The position numbers and the translations under genes were made by a program. Positions 1 to 11,800 of a stretch of DNA of 39,777 nt are shown piece by piece. The DNA comes from Phoronis australis (lineage: Eukaryota; Phoronida; Phoronidae). The stretch lies in assembly GCA_002633005.1 (NCBI GenBank), contig NMRA01000334.1:188001-227777 (forward strand), given 5' to 3'. Within the stretch, counting starts at the first letter, position 1; every line of letters starts with the position of its first letter. The notes beneath the pieces are model-generated. The model saw only the letters and a list, made by a program, of their open reading frames with translations, was not told the DNA's origin and did no database searches.

Positions 1-3000
1 TTAAAGCCTGGGGGTTCTCTCCCAGATAGGGGCATGTCCCTGCGCATTCAGAAATGATGCAATACCTTAGTCACCAAGAAAATGGGTCTGGTAAGATGTT
101 TCAGGATACAATATGGTGGACAAGTAGAATTTAATATGATTCTCATTTTTTAATTTTTTTCCATAAAAGATATGCGAATTAATGCTTTAGCATGATAATG
201 TCCTGTACCATAGCAACCATCAGAAAATAATTTGACAACATGTGGGCAATCAAAATAATGTTAGAAGACCGTGAAAAATGATTTTGAATGGAATTTCCAT
301 ATTTCAGAAGCTTACATTCTATTTCTTAATATCTAACAAAGGTTTCACGGTCCTGGTTGAGAAGATGATTGTTTTAATACTACCCCATGTGGAATCTGAA
401 TAACTTGAAGCTGGCGGACTGCTTCAATATACATGTATTTTTCTATTATGGTCGACTATGGTTTAACTACACATCGAGAACTGGCAGCAGCCAGAATTTT
501 GACGGAATCTACCCTATTGTATCTTAAATTGACGAAATTTTGCCGATTCTTAAGTTATTTCATTACATTAACTCCATATTACAGACTAATATCTATATGC
601 AACACAGCATTACTTTGGTTTCGCCAGAATTCCATTGGGGATTAAATGGTTTCTTAATTTGCTTACCACTGATCAATATTTTGGTTTGCCTGCAATCAAG
701 GGAACTCGAGTCCAACCGACATCAGTAGAAAACAGAAGCACACATTGCTCAACTATTTCCACATTTTGCCAAATTACCCAATCATATCATTAGGTCCACA
801 TTTCTTAGCTTTAGTTTAATTCAAATTTTGGCATCGTCTTTGGAACAAGTTCAGGGTCTAAATTAACACAAGCACAACGACGAAAGCACATTTTGCTTCC
901 AGATGTTGAAACGAGCAGTGTAGAAATGGTTGCTCGCAAACTGTTTCTGAAACACAGTGTGTAGAATGGAGTGTGTAAAACCCACAAAACACACGAATCT
1001 GAAAATGTAAGTGCATCTTTTGGGTTAATATGCGAGATCTGTGGAGGAGACCATTCTGCCACTGGAAGGGCAGCTGAATTAAAAGCTACCGTGATTTTCT
1101 CTAGATAAGCCTATGGGTGTGTTTATGGAAAATCAAGTTTTCAGGTGTTTCAGTAACACCAAATAAAAACCCGGGTGTTTATTTCGAAAAGAGGTGAGTA
1201 AACAGAAGGTCATAGCCTCGACTGGTATGAAAATATCAGTGATTTTTTCCATAGAACTGTGCCTTTTAATTTTAAGTTAATTAATAGATAGCTTAGCAAC
1301 TCTTTGTTCGTTTTTACAAATGATAAATGGTCCAAAAACTGAATTTGTGGCTAAAAGTTAACGCCGAGTGGGCTTTTTAGCTTTTTAGAGGAAATTCCCC
1401 GAAAGAACATCCCATGGTTCATTAACTGGACACTTGACACCAGAAGTTGGAAACCAAATAAATACCCACAGCATTTACTCGGGATAATTTTCCAAATAAA
1501 TGTCCATGGGCGTTTCATTGGGTGGGTGCTTATACACGGAAAATCCCGGTAATTGAAGATGAGAACTCATACCCTATCGACATCGATTGAACGCATTTGA
1601 CTGAAAAGCTATAGAACTCCATTGTTTTCTTATGACATTACAGGAGAGTAATCAACAAACTTCACAGGCAATTAAGAGCTTGATGATTATATCTTAATTA
1701 GTGCTAAATAATGGCAATGATATAGTGCAAAATTTTACCAAATAATAAATTTCAACCTTTTTGTAACATGAAATTGCCATCGACCAGCCTGCAAGAATTT
1801 GTTTAGCGTGCCTTTTCAAGACAAAACTTCATGGATTTGCTTCCGAGTAAAAAATATGACTTTGAGAATGGACGACTTGGAATTAACCATGGAGAACTTG
1901 GAATTCTAAACTCAAAACTGGAATAAAGTGGGTTGTGTCACGCATTCATATATACCGTATTGGATATGATGAACAGCAAGTTGATCATCTAGTTTCTATC
2001 AAACATGCAATAAATACAAATCCTTACAAGGGACCTATAAATAAGTCATCAATGTTCCTGTTAATACATTGTAAACATTGCTAGCACGAAACCGATATCT
2101 ATTCTGCACACAAAGCTTCCTTGAAATAATTTCCTCAGCCTCGAGGTGCCACACGACACTTTCATTATCGCAATGATGGGCAAACAACACAGAAGTCATT
2201 CGAAGAAAAGTTTGCAGATAGTTTGATAGAGAAGCATTGATTTGTATCAAAACACCGCAATTGAGCAATTGTTGGTTGTTTGAATTTGTACCACAACGTG
2301 CAATTATGGCTTGAATATGTATGGCAGATTGGATGCATGCCAACATATTGACGGAGTCTAATGGATTGCTAAGCAGCAAGAAAGGGTTTTGTTTTTGTTG
2401 CGATTGTAATCGGCAGCAGGGAAATTAGCATCTTCTACACATATTTCTCATGGGGTTTAACTACGCACGTGACTTACACGATGTCCTTTTAGAACGCCGC
2501 TCTTTTTCTCCGTCAATACAAAAGATTCACTACAAATTTTAAATCCAGGATTCTCCCACAAGCATCTGGGATGTGTTGCTCAGATGCGCAGATTTTAATG
2601 CATGGCCAGCTTGTTTTGTGTAATGGAGCATTTCCAATTCAATTCTCAAAATAACTGGTTTACTGTATAGGTAATTGTTAGAAAAGGTAACTTTTATTGA
2701 TAATTATCACTAGAAAGGGTACCTTTTTGTAACAGAACTGAACAAAAGTGTTTCAGTCGTTCTACTTGTGTATGATGAGTTAAAAGGCTCCAATCCATGT
2801 TGTTCATTTAAGTTTACTTTCATAATATACTTTTTGAAAGGTTTAGAATGCTGACCATGTTCTGGGAACTAAACACTATGAAAAGGTGACTTTTTATATA
2901 GGCTCCCTAAAAATAGATCAATTTCAATTCACATCAATTTTAATCAAGATCAATAAACTCAGTCTATGAGAGGACGGGTTGTAAAATTTCCTGTCAAACC

Positions 3001-4342
3001 AACAAAAATTAACCACCACATTGGCCACAAACGTACCCAAATTGGAGGGCATACTTCTATTTTATAAATTTTGCTCACTCTAAAGATTAGTTGGTGAACC
3101 CAGACAACAATGAAAACCAATTTCGTTCAAGCATCATCCAACAATAACTTTGTGGGCACAGTAAATACAGGTTTAATCTTTGCATTAGCAAGTTGTCCCC
3201 AAACTAACTGCTTTATTAGGTTTCAAATGCAATTCTCAATACATTTAAGACAATGTCTATTTAATATTTCCCAACCTAATTGATTTAGTTAAGTGTTAGC
3301 TACCAACTGCCAACTGTTTAAGTTAAAATCTGTAGTAAGGGACAATGCATGCCTGAGGTTACGTAATACTGAGAGCAAATATTTGTTTTGAACAATATAG
3401 TATGTTTGCTATGAACACAGGTTTAAGAATTATTAATTTAACACCAACTGAAAGACATGAAAATTAAATATGCCCTTGTTTTTGTATGGATGATGTTATT
3501 AGTTGAAGTTGCTGCACAGAGTATTTTCATAAATGAAAGATTTAACCCACATTTCTTCGCTGAATCTATTTTCTTTTCCGTTCACTAACCTCGGCACGTG
3601 ACCGTATTTTGGATTATTGTATAGACACTGCACGGCTGTCAAGTGCATGAGACAGAAAAAAGACAGACCAGGTAGTCCTAAACAAATGCACTCCATCTCT
3701 CATATCAAATTATGTCAATTTCACTGAGTTCAATATCCAAACTAATTTCCAATCGAAAGAAATCTGCAAACCGAGTCGTTCCCTGTAACGAACCCTGAAC
3801 CTAGATGCAAACAAATTTAAATGAGCAATCGAAGACAATTGGCTGACGAATGGCTATGGTTTCCTTTGATTATTGACAGTTGAATTTACAGCTTAATCAA
3901 CTATGAATAAGCATTCATTAGGCCAGTTTAGACATTATTGGCTAAAGTGCTTGCAAAACACTGCTACTCTTTTCACCATGAAAACTACAGGAAATTGACG
4001 GTGGAGCAAGATTAACAGACCCTACACCAGCCGTATGTGCCAGATTAAGGGCTTTGAAACTGAAGTACGTAAGTCTTTGCACATGTACCAGTTAATGAAA
4101 TACAGAGTTGTAATTAAGATGCAATTACAGTTGAGCCGAAGACGATCATTGCATGTCTTAGAAAATTGGTTGACTGTCGCTGTCAAAAGTAAAAAGGTTT
4201 GTTGTAACAACTGGTTTTTTCAGGCAAGGGTCAAAATTGATTGAATAGCTTAACATAATTTCAGTAAATTAAGTTAAAATCGTAAAATTAATGCATTTAC
4301 ATAAGACTATGGATTGAATTTCGGAAAGGTACAACTCCGGGG

Positions 4343-4343
4343 N
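4343..4343. other. undetermined base (N)
   Basis: A single N is present. Unlike the N at 26061, the flanking sequences are not repeated across it, so it may be just an unresolved base. Confidence 0.9.
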
Positions 4344-6054
4344 GGAGCGTACTCAAGTATACTTTTTAACGGTAGGGGTATGCAACAACTGTAGTGGCTA
4401 CCTCAACAAAGAAGCCACCCTTTTGAAAAGCCACCTTTTCGAATTTTAATTTATTCCAGAAACAATGTTTTTGTTGGGGTTAATTTCATCACCTGCAACA
4501 GTACATGAAAAGATGTCACCCCGCACCTGCAGATGTGAGTAATTGGAAAAGTAGTTTTTTGTAGAGTTTCAAACTCGTAAAACGAACCCTTTTAGAAAAT
4601 TTTGTCAGAGAAGGCATTCTTTCACAGGGAATTTTGTCGGAGTCACCTTTTAGTAGGGGACCTGGTTGTGAAAAGCCACCCACACACCCTGTTCCAAAAA
4701 GTATGTCATTTACCGTACATTCACTTGCAATGGAGTAGGATATAATCTCATTGCATTTGCATAAAAATTATCGCTAAAATTTTCTTTTTCTGTTTTTTAT
4801 GTGCTTCTGACATTGTTCTCAATGCTCACAGTGAGTTATTCAAAATATCGTTTGATGGTAGATGTGATACAAAAACTTGAACACGGCTACGCATGCGTTA
4901 ATTTGGTGCAACATATCCTTCATCGAAAAATGAGAAAATAATATTTCGCTTGTCTGCCATATTGTGTCCTAAATTGGTCAGATCTTAATGTAGTCCTTCT
5001 GTAAAATAAAATTCTTCAACGAAAAACAAAATATCTATGAAACTTGAACTGTACCTTTTGAGGAACAACTAAAGGAACAGGAGATAGGAATTCAGAAACA
5101 TATAATTAAAATCATAAAGCTCTTTCATACCAACATTGACGCGTCCATGTTTTGGAGAGTTGCACTCAGTATGAACGGTTAACTTCGGTCCTGGATCGAA
5201 GATAACAGCCCCATTTAACTTTGCAGTAAACATGTGGATTTATCAGGGGGGCGTTAAATGCTGTGGCGTGAACAGCCAAGTTTGGATTCTTCGAAGTTAT
5301 CACCAGGGGGCAGGAGCTGCTGTTATCGTCAACAATTAAAGGGCAGTGTTGTCACTAATAGCTTATATTTTGCTCAAATAATCACCAATGGAATTAGAAA
5401 TAAGTTTTATGTCAATTAGCACATATAAATGTTCTCAAATTGTCACATTAAAAAATCTTTGCATGAATGAGATGCACCAGCAACACCTTGCGATTACTTC
5501 GATAACAATAATGTCACCCACCGATGACTTCAATGCGGTTTAAACTACCAAAGCTGGTATAAACGATTCAATTAACTGCGCAGATTACGTCAATGAAAGG
5601 ACCAATGCAGAGAAAAACTAATGCTTTCTGTGAAGTCAATTCAACCCTTTGCATCATATTTGCTGAGAGAGCATGAAGTAAAATGCAAGGAACGAGTAAG
5701 TCATTCACTCACATGAAGACAAAAGTAATGTAAAACAAAGATGACAAGCATCTTCAAAAAGACATGATCATCGCCGACTCTCTTATCTTCTAATCAAGGA
5801 AATGGACAGAACTCGTACCATGATTTCTCAAGTGCTGTCTGTTCCTTAAAACTAATCGTTAGCAGCAGAGTCATGTCAACTTCCATTATACAGATCATGC
5901 CAATGGATCTTAAGAGCTAATATATGTGACTAACACCCTACTAGATAACAGTTTTGCTATATTCTGTGTCATTAAAATGTGCAAAATCTTTTACAAATTT
6001 AAAGCTGATTATCTTGGTAAAAATAATGAAAATTACTACATGTTGTTTTATATA

Positions 6055-6140
6055 ATAAGTGGTGAAATCTGACCAATTTCTGACAAAATTGTCTAAACTG
6101 ACGTTTTTTCAGGCGTCTAACATGGATGAGAATGTCTACA
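6055..6140 (+). repeat. dispersed repeat fragment (left part)
   Basis: Contains the box GAAATCTGACCAATTT, followed about 40 bases later by TCTAACATGGATGAGAATG. The same order of boxes recurs at 11632-11800, and the second box is also found at 8655. The first box is the reverse complement of TAAATTGGTCAGATC at about 4972, which suggests that the family has inverted termini like a MITE. Confidence 0.4.
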
Positions 6141-8559
6141 ATTCTTCAGATCATTGTTTGATGGTTAAGTCACGTGAGGGGTCATTTCTTTAGGGTTATT
6201 TATATTTTAAAGACTGGAAATGACTGTAACCTTGGCAAAATTCTAATTACAAACTTTCATTCTCCGTCATGAGAGAAGAGTGCTTAGCTTCCCCTCTGAG
6301 CCATCATGGGAGGGAATTACTTGAGAAAATTGTCAAAATTTGGCTTGATTGGTTTCATTTGAAATCCTATGGTCTTAATTGATTTGTACAACTCGTACCA
6401 AACCAATGTTTTACGAATTTCTTTTAAAATGAAAGTCAATCGTTTTTCTTCTTTCAAAGTTTTTGTTAAAAGTATTTCATATGAAACACATCTTTTTCAA
6501 GACATTTGGTGAACGTTGTTTGGAAATAGCATTTTTAAATATTGGTTTGCACCGGGCGTGATCGATTGTTACAACATAATTGCTAAATTACATGAGCTTA
6601 GCAGATGAACGCTGACAATGAGAGAGCAGGATTATGTAAATATTGGTTTCCCAAATTTCTGGCCTTGCTATGGCTGTCAAACTGATAACTACACTTCTGT
6701 ATCTGCACTAGCTAATCAGTGATATCAGGATAATCAAGCGCGGGTGCATTATTATATTTCATCTTGAAAATTTATAACACTTGATTTTGTTTGTAATACT
6801 GCTGTTTTCATATAATTGTGCCTTTCTTTTTTTTACATTTCACTAAGGCATGGCCACATGCCTCAATCCACACACACTTATCCACAAGGCCCTACATTAT
6901 CTTAAAATTAGATCTAGGGCTGTCATAATAATGACTCGCTTCAAACTCGATTCTTAAAGCAAGATGCTTTACTTTCCACTGAGGAACAGCCTGAACATCC
7001 CCATACACAGGTTAAACACCCCAGTGTTTGTAAATCATAGGATATTTAGCTGTAACTGCTATGTGTTTTTATCCTTAGGCCCCTATCAATTGTAAATCTC
7101 TCTTGTTCATGTTGTTCACGCCCCTAGGCCAATCTAAAGAATGAGGGAGTAACAATTATCACTATCAATGATTTAGTATCATGGGGAGATAATCACTAAC
7201 TAAGCGCTCCTGAACAACATCCATCATGGTTTCGAACTATAAATAATTCAACAGCCCACTACAGAAAATTGCTGGAATCTTTTGTGCTGAATTGCTAGTG
7301 TATGTAGATGGCACTTGCATTGATTAGTAAATCGCAGTACAGCTCGTTACATTTCTACTATGAGAAATTAATCATTTTTTAAGAAATTTGCGATCATGCA
7401 GGTAATTTTGAAACAAAGAGAAGTTTTGGCCATGACAACACAATGACTGTAAAAGTTGCAAAAAGCAAATTGTTATTAGTAAATGAAAATTAGCAGTGTC
7501 CAAAATAATGGAAAATTTACCCCGTAAATGGTTCATTCCAAAAAAATGAGAAAATTACTTGCGCAGACCGAAGTTTCACAGTCCCTGTATATGACAACGG
7601 TCATTTTACCACAATATGGATCCAGCAGTGTGTCAATGTACACAAAGAGAAAATGACTTTTAGATGTAAACTGTAATATTGAATAACATAGATTTTCCTC
7701 AAAATCAAACAAAAGCAATGGCCAAAATTGCATTTTTTGACTTTTCAGACGCTTGCTGTTGTAATGCTAAAAATGATCAAAATTTTATCGTGTGTTCTTA
7801 ATGACAGCCTTACTACCGTAATAAAGTTTTCAAATTATCAAGTAAAATTGTCCTCTTATTTACTCTGGTTTGAAATTTTGATAAAATAAAATTTTACCGT
7901 TCTGCCATATTGCATTCTAATCTAAAGAAACTTTACCCAAACAATAGAAGAAATGGCATTTTAATGTTGTGTAGGACTTGGTCAACAAGTCTGCGCCTTT
8001 AGCCAAATATATTATTGACAGAATTTACGCAACTCGCAGGGATCTCTCTCACCTGAAGGGAAAGATACCTGAGCCTTTTGGAAAGGTTCTGAGTTTCTGA
8101 AAGCTCCTCACGCAAAAATGGAACATATAAAAACATTTCCTAATATTGTTATGAAAGTTTCATATGACATCTATCAACCATCCATGAACATGTTCCAAAA
8201 TTATCCAAATTTGTAATTTTTCTAAGGTCCTACATGATCTCAAAGTCGGCAGATTTCAGGAAGCACCAACTGGTCAGACCTCTCTTGACAGGGTTATGAC
8301 AAGCACACCCCTTGCGAAACGCTAAATCCAGCACTGAGCAATTACAAAGCTGATGGCACATCACAATTAAGGATGCATGCGGGTAAAATCGTTAGCTTAG
8401 GTTAGCTGGTGTCTTCAGTTCTATGAATTATTATTCCTATTAGACAGCCTGCCAGAGACAATCAATACCTATTCTCAAAAACTCATAGGGGAATTGTACT
8501 CATCTAGCAAGAATCTGTCAATGACACATTGCCAACAGAAAAACAGACGACATTTAAAG

Positions 8560-8830
8560 GATAGTCAAATCTACATAATAGTTTATACGCTAAAGTCTCA
8601 ATAGTTTTGGAGAAAAACAATTGCGAAAATTGTAATTTTTAAAATTTTCAAGGGCTTCTAACATGGCTGTGGATGGCCACAAATATATTGTCTGACAGTA
8701 GTTGTGCTACATAATTTGAGCATTAGTAAAGCATAAATTTGGTGTTATGTAAAATTATGGAAAAATAAGAAAATCAAATTTCACATGTCCACCATAATGT
8801 GTCCATAATTGATGAGATTTTACGCATAAA
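8560..8830 (+). repeat. dispersed repeat, possibly near-complete MITE-like copy
   Basis: Carries GGCTTCTAACATGGCTGTGG near 8655, then the right-end boxes AAAATAAGAAAATCAAATTT and TGTGTCCATAATTGATGAGA. The right-end boxes resemble those at 4930-4990 and 7890-7920. The middle box is almost identical to 11708-11730. It has no coding capacity. The element boundaries are uncertain, and the family name is unknown to me. Confidence 0.4.
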
Positions 8831-9414
8831 AAATCAATCTTAAAATTCAATAATTTCAAATTATTTCCAGGTTGCATCGACAACGAAGAACAAATGGTAA
8901 AAAGAGAGAACAACAAGATTTTAATCTGGCCAGAAAACATGCCAGTCAGCATTTACAGGTCAAGACACAGATTATTAGCCATGATGCATTTTATCAGCCA
9001 CAATTGACAAGAACGCATCCATAAACACGTAAATCGACTGGATTTTGCAAGACAAATGGACATCAGCTATTCTATTTCATCAATTTCCTCACTCTTCCTC
9101 ATTACTCTTCGGAACGAACTGCAAAGATATTAAAGGAGTTTACCGGAGCTGCAGGGCATGTTCATTTAGACTCTCCAAGGAGTACACAGCGCAGTGGTGA
9201 CAGAAAATCCGAACACTTTCAATTAATTAAAATAAATTATTCATTACAAGGAAGCAGCTGGAGAATTGAAAACTCAGTTCAAAAGGATGCATGGTACAAC
9301 TCAGTGCTGCAACAAGGAATGCGACGAACATGAAAGCAGTCTTTGGAAATAGTCAACGAAAATGAACGAGACGGTAACAAATTTGAGTGAGATATTTCAC
9401 AAGGTATTATTGCG

Positions 9415-11532
9415 ATGAGAAATTGTTACAGGGGAATCATTACCATGGATTACGCATTGGTTGTTGTAGTGACTCTGCTGTCTTTGGAAAAGAGCAAAAC
9501 ATTTGGTGATCAGTGGACAAGTTCGTGCCCAGATATATGTCTTTGTGCCGTGAGGCTGTCACAACAATTGAGCATTGAGACAAACACAGTCAATTGTAGT
9601 CAATCCAACTTGGCAAGCAAACTCCCAAAAATTCCAGCAGATGCGGAAACGTTAAACGTTCAGGGCAGCAACATAACTGAGATTCATAATGCTATTCCCT
9701 GCCTGGTAAAGCTGAAAGAGATTAATCTATCATACAACAGAATCAAACATGTCGGACATTTTCCCATTTTTGAAAATCTGACCCAACTCCAGTACTTAAA
9801 CTTGGATCATAACCAAATCAGTACACTCTTCCACGGAACCTTTAGCGGCCTGAGAAGATTGGACTCGTTGATATTGTCAAACAATCAAATCTTCAGCATT
9901 GAAAGACACTCGTTCGGGGGACTGACTCACCTACAGACATTAGACCTTAGCGGTAATAAACTTACAAATCTTCACCAGCAATGGTTCGATGGGATTCCGC
10001 ATTTACGCACGCTGCTATTACACCATAACAAACTATCAGCCATTCCAGATTTCGTGTTCCGCCCATTGAGTGTGCTTGCAACATTATCGCTGTCTAGTAA
10101 TAATCTCAGACGATTGCAAGTTGCTGACTTCCAAGGAATAGAAAATCTCCAGTCACTGTTTCTTGATAACGTCGAACTATCAGAGCTTCCGCACAGCGTT
10201 CTTGATCTATTTAGAGACTTGCGTGTGCTCTCGCTAAGTGGAAACAAGTTTCCGAAAATCAGTGAAAACCAATTCAGTCGCTTGCCACTAAGAGAGCTAA
10301 CGCTTACAAATCTTCCATTATTGAAATTTGTAGATCAGAAAGCATTCCACGACTTGCCACATCTGCGTATATTGCAACTCAACGACAATCCAAGGCTTAG
10401 ATATATAGACAGCTACGCCTTTGATGACGTTCCGATGTTGACCAAACTGCTGGTACATAACAATAATCTCGCCACCCTTCCGCACACTTTAGTAACAGGA
10501 ATCCCCAGCCTATCCGAAATCACGTTCTACCACAACGCATTACAGTGCGACTGCAACTCGTTCTGGATTCGTGAGACCATGACGACGAATGAGACGCTAG
10601 TAAAGCAGTTAACCTTTTCTCAAGCTGAAAAGTATGTGTGTGAACGACCAAAAGCCAAGAGAGGGATGTTACTACATGGAATATCGTTGACAAAACTTCC
10701 AAAAACTTGCCCGTCAACGACGATAGAATTCTTCCAGCAAGAAATCACCGTCGAAGTTGGAGATAAGCTTAGGCTAGACTGCCGTGGAATAGGAGTGCCA
10801 CAACCATACATTTATTGGGAACGACCAGGTGGCGCTGTGTTCAATGCAACATCAAGAGGAGACCAATATCAAGTCCTGCCCAGCGGGTCACTCATTCTTG
10901 ATCCCGTTAAGTTGACCGATGGTGGACAATATACATGTGTCACCAAAAACAATATCGGAAGTCCCGACAAAAAAACAACAATGCTAAAAGTGAGAAAAAA
11001 GAATATCCACGTGATCCCGCAAGGGATAGGCACAAATTTCATTACAGTAACGTGGAACGGTACAAGCATTCCTCCGCCGTCCACTAACTATCAGATATTG
11101 TACAAGCAAGAGGATTCGGAAGAGAAATTTTATCGGATACATATCTCACCTCCCTTAAGGAAATACACCATCAACAAGCTGACCCCGAGCACAAACTATA
11201 GATTCTGCATCGCTTTTGAGCACTTTGTGCAGGTGCTTCAGATAAGCTGCGTCACCATCAAGACGCGGGATCAGGCGTTTGAGGAAAACGGAATAACCAT
11301 TTACGACATGACGACAGTGACGGTGCTGACTGTACTGCTCGCTGCAATGTTTCTCATCTGCATCGCCATATTTGTCGTAAAACGCGTGAAGCGACGGAAA
11401 TCGTACAAGCGCAATGGACACCGCCCGACTTACGACGTGGCCGGTATGTCGCAGATTCCGCTGGATAATTTGTACAATCCACAGAGTACGCCACTCATAG
11501 GAACGTCAGCAAAACAAGCCTTGTTGGCATAG
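9415..11532 (+). CDS. LRRN: LRRN-family leucine-rich repeat neuronal protein (LRR-Ig-FN3-TM), single exon
   Basis: Single-pass type I membrane protein of 705 residues. Order seen: signal peptide (about 1-32); LRRNT cysteine cap (C38, C42, C44, C61); about eleven to twelve leucine-rich repeats (about 75-375, with xxLxLxxN cores); LRRCT cap (C378, C380, C409, C432); one Ig-like domain (C456 and C508, W468, DGGQYTC motif); one FN3 domain (about 530-620); transmembrane helix (about 634-656); a basic stop-transfer (KRVKRRK); and a 45-residue cytoplasmic tail. The tail motif SQIPLDNLYNP resembles the IPLNELY stretch that I recall at the same place in vertebrate LRRN1. Length (vertebrate members about 700-716) and a one-exon coding region also match LRRN. 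The family works in neuronal adhesion and signalling at the cell surface. The first ATG has G at -3, and an in-frame stop lies just upstream at 9388. A second ATG at 9445 (ACCATGG) would shorten the protein by 10 residues. N-glycosylation sequons occur at N86, N104, N121, N392, N477 and N548. Which vertebrate paralogue it matches best cannot be judged here. Confidence 0.93.
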   Translation: MRNCYRGIITMDYALVVVVTLLSLEKSKTFGDQWTSSCPDICLCAVRLSQQLSIETNTVNCSQSNLASKLPKIPADAETLNVQGSNITEIHNAIPCLVKLKEINLSYNRIKHVGHFPIFENLTQLQYLNLDHNQISTLFHGTFSGLRRLDSLILSNNQIFSIERHSFGGLTHLQTLDLSGNKLTNLHQQWFDGIPHLRTLLLHHNKLSAIPDFVFRPLSVLATLSLSSNNLRRLQVADFQGIENLQSLFLDNVELSELPHSVLDLFRDLRVLSLSGNKFPKISENQFSRLPLRELTLTNLPLLKFVDQKAFHDLPHLRILQLNDNPRLRYIDSYAFDDVPMLTKLLVHNNNLATLPHTLVTGIPSLSEITFYHNALQCDCNSFWIRETMTTNETLVKQLTFSQAEKYVCERPKAKRGMLLHGISLTKLPKTCPSTTIEFFQQEITVEVGDKLRLDCRGIGVPQPYIYWERPGGAVFNATSRGDQYQVLPSGSLILDPVKLTDGGQYTCVTKNNIGSPDKKTTMLKVRKKNIHVIPQGIGTNFITVTWNGTSIPPPSTNYQILYKQEDSEEKFYRIHISPPLRKYTINKLTPSTNYRFCIAFEHFVQVLQISCVTIKTRDQAFEENGITIYDMTTVTVLTVLLAAMFLICIAIFVVKRVKRRKSYKRNGHRPTYDVAGMSQIPLDNLYNPQSTPLIGTSAKQALLA

Positions 11533-11631
11533 TCATTGGGCGAGAATAACTCCCGTCTTGAAAATGTCAAAAATGTAGATTATAATATAACAAAGCAGAG
11601 TCAATGTGTCAATGGTACGGCCTCAAGTCAT

Positions 11632-11800
11632 TGTGAAATCTCACCAATTTATCGTTGTGAAATCTCACCAATTTATCGTTGAAATCACCATTTCTCTTTT
11701 TTCAAAGGCTTCTAACATGGCTGTGATGGCATAAACGAGAAAAGAACTTTTCATTTCAACTCATTGCATATTTTGCCCTTAAAGGATGAGATTTACATGT
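11632..11800 (+). repeat. dispersed repeat copy with 24-bp tandem duplication, just 3' of LRRN
   Basis: Starts with two exact 24-bp units (11632-11655 and 11656-11679, each TGTGAAATCTCACC plus ten bases), then a partial third unit. It continues with GGCTTCTAACATGGCTGTGA and ends with a GGATGAGATTTAC box near 11790 that is roughly the inverted form of the start. It is the same family as the copies at 6055 and 8560. It may lie in the LRRN 3' UTR. Confidence 0.5.

Larger units (their letters stand above)
1..9414. other. AT-rich non-coding region upstream of LRRN (probable IMMP2L intron)
   Basis: No convincing coding exon was found on either strand. The open frames here are short (at most about 114 codons), lack recognisable domains and have the composition of AT-rich non-coding DNA. 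The stretch contains fragments of a dispersed repeat (see 6055-6140 and 8560-8830) and one undetermined base at 4343. I read the minus strand for the remaining IMMP2L exons (the Lys-Arg catalytic region and the C-terminal part) and did not find them. By inference this is intron sequence of IMMP2L as well as 5' flank and 5' UTR of the LRRN gene. The last 100-200 bases before 9415 are probably LRRN 5' UTR, with an in-frame stop at 9388-9390. Confidence 0.5.

Noticed and set aside
2035-2379. 114-codon minus-strand frame
   Set aside because: No domain, and residue composition typical of chance frames; it does not match the missing IMMP2L exons.
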